Assembly: GCA_021789355.1 (NCBI GenBank)
Contig: JAJYJR010000059.1
Location: 1-16,121, forward strand
Source of the DNA: Chloroflexota bacterium
Lineage (GTDB): Bacteria; Chloroflexota; Limnocylindria; Limnocylindrales; CSP1-4
DNA length: 16,121 nt
Reading direction: 5' to 3'
The notes beneath the pieces were generated by a model. That model did not search any database and was not told where the DNA came from. It saw only the letters and a list, made by a program, of their open reading frames with translations. Positions 14,639-16,121 of this stretch are shown here, in pieces (position 1 is the first letter of the stretch; each line of letters opens with the position of its first letter). The position numbers were made by a program, and so were the translations under genes.

Positions 14639-15697
14639 ATGCCCAAGTCTAGCCGCCACCGCCGACGGCGCCCGGAGGGCACCAACGCCCGTCGCAACCG
14701 GATCGTCGCGCCCGGTCCGGCCCCCGTCGCGCGGACGGCGCCGCCGGATCTGTCGCGCGAGGCTCGGGTCCGGCTGGCCATGCTCGACTGGCATCGCTTG
14801 CACGGGCAGAACATCGCCCGCACGGCCCGCCACTTCGGCTTCCGCCGCCCCACCGTCTATCGCTGGCTCGCCCGTTACGATTGCCAGCGTCTGGAGAGCC
14901 TCGAGGCGCGCAGCTCCCGACCGCGCCGGCGGCGGCGCCCGAGCTGGACGCCCGAGACGGTCGAGGCGGTGCGCCGGGTGCGCGCCCGCTACCCGCGCTG
15001 GGGCAAGGACAAGCTGGCGGTCCTGCTCGCCCGCGACGGGCGGAGCGTCTCGGTCTCCATGGTGGGACGGATCCTGCTCGCCCTGCGCCGCCGGGGCGCG
15101 CTCTTGGAGCCGCTGCGTCACCGGGTCACCCGCGGCCTGCGGGCCTGGCGCCGGCCCCACGCCGTCCGCAGGCCGGCCGGCTGGCCGGTGCGTGCGCCGG
15201 GCGATCTGGTGGAGCTCGACACGGTGGTCCTCTCGGTGGCCCCGGGGGTCACCGCCCGCCAGTTCACCAGCCGCGACCTGGTGAGCCGCTGGGACGTCCT
15301 CGAGCTCGTGCCCCGGGCCACCGCCGCCGCGGCGGTGGGCATCCTCGACGCGCTGGCCGCCCGCCTGCCCTTCCCGCTGCGGGCCATCCAGGTGGATGGC
15401 GGCTCGGAGTTCATGGCCGAGTTCGAGGCCGCCTGTGCCAGCCGGGGGATCCGCCTGTTCGTCCTGCCACCCCGCTCGCCCCGCCTCAACGGCGCCGTCG
15501 AGCGGGCCAACCGCACCCACGCCGAGGAGTTCCACGCACTGGCCTACGGCGAGCCCGATCTCCGCCGGCTGGCGCGCTCGCTGCTCCGCTGGGAGCGCAC
15601 CTACAACACGATCCGGCCCCACCAGGCGCTGGGCTACCTCACCCCGGCCGAGTTCGTCGACCGCTGGCGAACCTCCGCCGTGGGCGTCGAGGTGTAA
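14639..15697 (+). CDS. IS481-family DDE transposase
   Basis: The 352-residue protein starts with a basic segment, followed by a helix-turn-helix (NIARTARHFGFRRPTVYRWL), a second DNA-binding region, and an rve-type integrase core. The catalytic triad is Asp194 (VELDTVV), Asp253 (VDGGSEF) and Glu288 (GAVERANRTHAEEF), giving the D(35)E spacing. YNTIRPHQALGYLTP near the end is the usual C-terminal signature. The start is ATG 14639, with GGAGG 7 bases upstream. The TAA stop lies inside the right inverted repeat. No frameshift or internal stop is present, and unlike IS3 elements a single ORF encodes the whole enzyme. It appears functional. Confidence 0.95.
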   Translation: MPKSSRHRRRRPEGTNARRNRIVAPGPAPVARTAPPDLSREARVRLAMLDWHRLHGQNIARTARHFGFRRPTVYRWLARYDCQRLESLEARSSRPRRRRRPSWTPETVEAVRRVRARYPRWGKDKLAVLLARDGRSVSVSMVGRILLALRRRGALLEPLRHRVTRGLRAWRRPHAVRRPAGWPVRAPGDLVELDTVVLSVAPGVTARQFTSRDLVSRWDVLELVPRATAAAAVGILDALAARLPFPLRAIQVDGGSEFMAEFEAACASRGIRLFVLPPRSPRLNGAVERANRTHAEEFHALAYGEPDLRRLARSLLRWERTYNTIRPHQALGYLTPAEFVDRWRTSAVGVEV

Positions 15698-15718
15698 CGG
15701 AGGTACCGAACGAGTACA
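15691..15718 (-). repeat. Right terminal inverted repeat (IRR) of the insertion sequence
   Basis: 28 bp, reverse complement of the left end as described there. It begins inside the last transposase codons, so the coding region and the transposon end overlap. Confidence 0.85.
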
Positions 15719-15722
15719 CCCG
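15719..15722. repeat. Right target-site duplication CCCG
   Basis: Copy of 14511-14514, immediately outside the right inverted repeat. Confidence 0.65.
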
Positions 15723-15757
15723 AGAGCGGCGCGGTCAGCTTCTGGTAGGCTGCCGGC

Positions 15758-16121
15758 ATGGACGCAGGCATGGTCCGCGACACGTCCGATCCATCGGTCG
15801 AGAGGGTGCTCGGACCGCTCGGCGCGGCCGTGCTGCGGGTCCTCTGGGCATCTGGCGAAGCAACCGTGGGCGGCGTGCTTGAGGCGCTCAACGCCGATCG
15901 GCGCCGGCCGCTGGCCTACACGACGGTGATGACAGTCCTCGTGCGTTTGCACGAGCGAGGTCTGGTGACGCGCACGAGGCACGGCCGGGCGTACCTCTAC
16001 CGCGCCGCATCCCCGGAACCGGCCCTTCTCGAGGCCATGAGCGCCAGGGCGGTCGACGCGCTGCTCGCGCGTTATGGCAGCACGGCGCTGCGTCAGTTCG
16101 CCGAGCGGCTCGCGGACGCCG
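15758..16121 (+). CDS. BlaI/MecI/CopY-family winged-helix repressor (partial, runs off right edge)
   Basis: At least 121 residues are encoded from ATG 15758 to the window edge. LGPLGAAVLRVLWASGEATV, then LAYTTVMTVLVRLHERGLVT and RTRHGRAYLYRAASPEPAL form the winged helix typical of the BlaI/MecI/CopY family. The following segment (LLEAMSARAVDALLARYGST) starts the dimerisation helices. These repressors control beta-lactamase with a membrane sensor protease (BlaR1) or copper ATPases (CopY). The CopY C-terminal Cys motif, if any, would lie beyond the window. The Shine-Dalgarno is weak. Before the IS landed the gene was about 74 bp downstream of copA, which favours a copper link; a BlaR1/M56 peptidase gene downstream would favour the other. 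Confidence 0.9.
   Translation, partial: MDAGMVRDTSDPSVERVLGPLGAAVLRVLWASGEATVGGVLEALNADRRRPLAYTTVMTVLVRLHERGLVTRTRHGRAYLYRAASPEPALLEAMSARAVDALLARYGSTALRQFAERLADA

Larger units (their letters stand above)
14515..15718 (+). mobile_element. Complete IS481-type insertion sequence, 1204 bp
   Basis: One transposase gene is bounded by 29/28-bp terminal inverted repeats with TGT...ACA outer ends and a 4-bp CCCG direct duplication outside. Size, single ORF and TG/CA ends are typical of the IS481 family. Intact ends, intact ORF and an identical target duplication point to a fairly recent, possibly active copy. It lies between copA and the BlaI-type repressor gene and ends 39 bp before the latter's start. 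Confidence 0.85.

Noticed and set aside
14537..15982. 481-residue minus-strand ORF opposite the transposase
   Set aside because: Shadow frame crossing both IS ends; real coding evidence lies on the plus strand.
1..16121. CRISPR arrays, tRNA or rRNA genes
   Set aside because: No regularly spaced repeats, cloverleaf-like sequences or conserved rRNA segments were seen on either strand.

Overview
The window is 16.1 kb of very GC-rich DNA. It has the strong codon bias and long antisense shadow frames of a high-GC bacterium. Gene content (cupredoxin + CcdA pair, single-domain ArsA with an HSP20-like tail, geranylgeranyl-reductase-family flavoprotein, DHA2 exporter, BlaI-type repressor) fits an Actinomycetota or Chloroflexota-type soil or sediment lineage. 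That placement is inference; no rRNA or other marker is present.

Left end (1-1948): a gene-poor zone. It holds the first 23 codons of an exported protein leaving the window on the minus strand, the frameshifted C-terminal remnant of an alpha/beta hydrolase, a stretch with no gene, and the C-terminal remnant of a cyclopropane-fatty-acid-synthase-like methyltransferase. It looks like a graveyard of decaying genes.

1949-3337 (+): a membrane-anchored cupredoxin with an odd Cys-rich copper loop, overlapping by 4 bp a CcdA-type thiol/disulfide transporter whose last codons are frameshifted.

3572-8447 (-): a same-strand series, in transcription order YHS metal-binding protein, geranylgeranyl-reductase-family flavoprotein with a Cys-rich tail, LuxR/NarL-type regulator with a receiver domain lacking its Asp, a TraB/TIKI-like protein, and a 14-helix DHA2 drug exporter. 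The first three are tightly spaced. The last is set apart by a leader holding a perfect 24-bp palindrome.

8717-11684: an ArsA-like ATPase (+) diverges from the YHS operon and converges on a SAM methyltransferase (-) that seems to start at CTG. The methyltransferase diverges from an orphan NuoB-like Fe-S subunit (+). A short palindrome sits between the last two.

11803-16121 (+): a CsoR-like operator, a two-HMA-domain Cu+ ATPase (CopA), a complete IS481-type insertion sequence (29/28-bp terminal inverted repeats, TG...CA ends, 4-bp CCCG target duplication), and a BlaI/MecI/CopY-family repressor running off the right end. Without the IS, copA and the repressor would lie about 74 bp apart, so the IS probably split a copper-export/repressor unit.

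Overall the genes point to copper and thiol handling (cupredoxin, CcdA, YHS, CopA, CsoR-like site, repressor) mixed with membrane or quinone redox functions (geranylgeranyl reductase, methyltransferase, NuoB) and an ArsA-type ATPase. No CRISPR array, tRNA or rRNA was seen.
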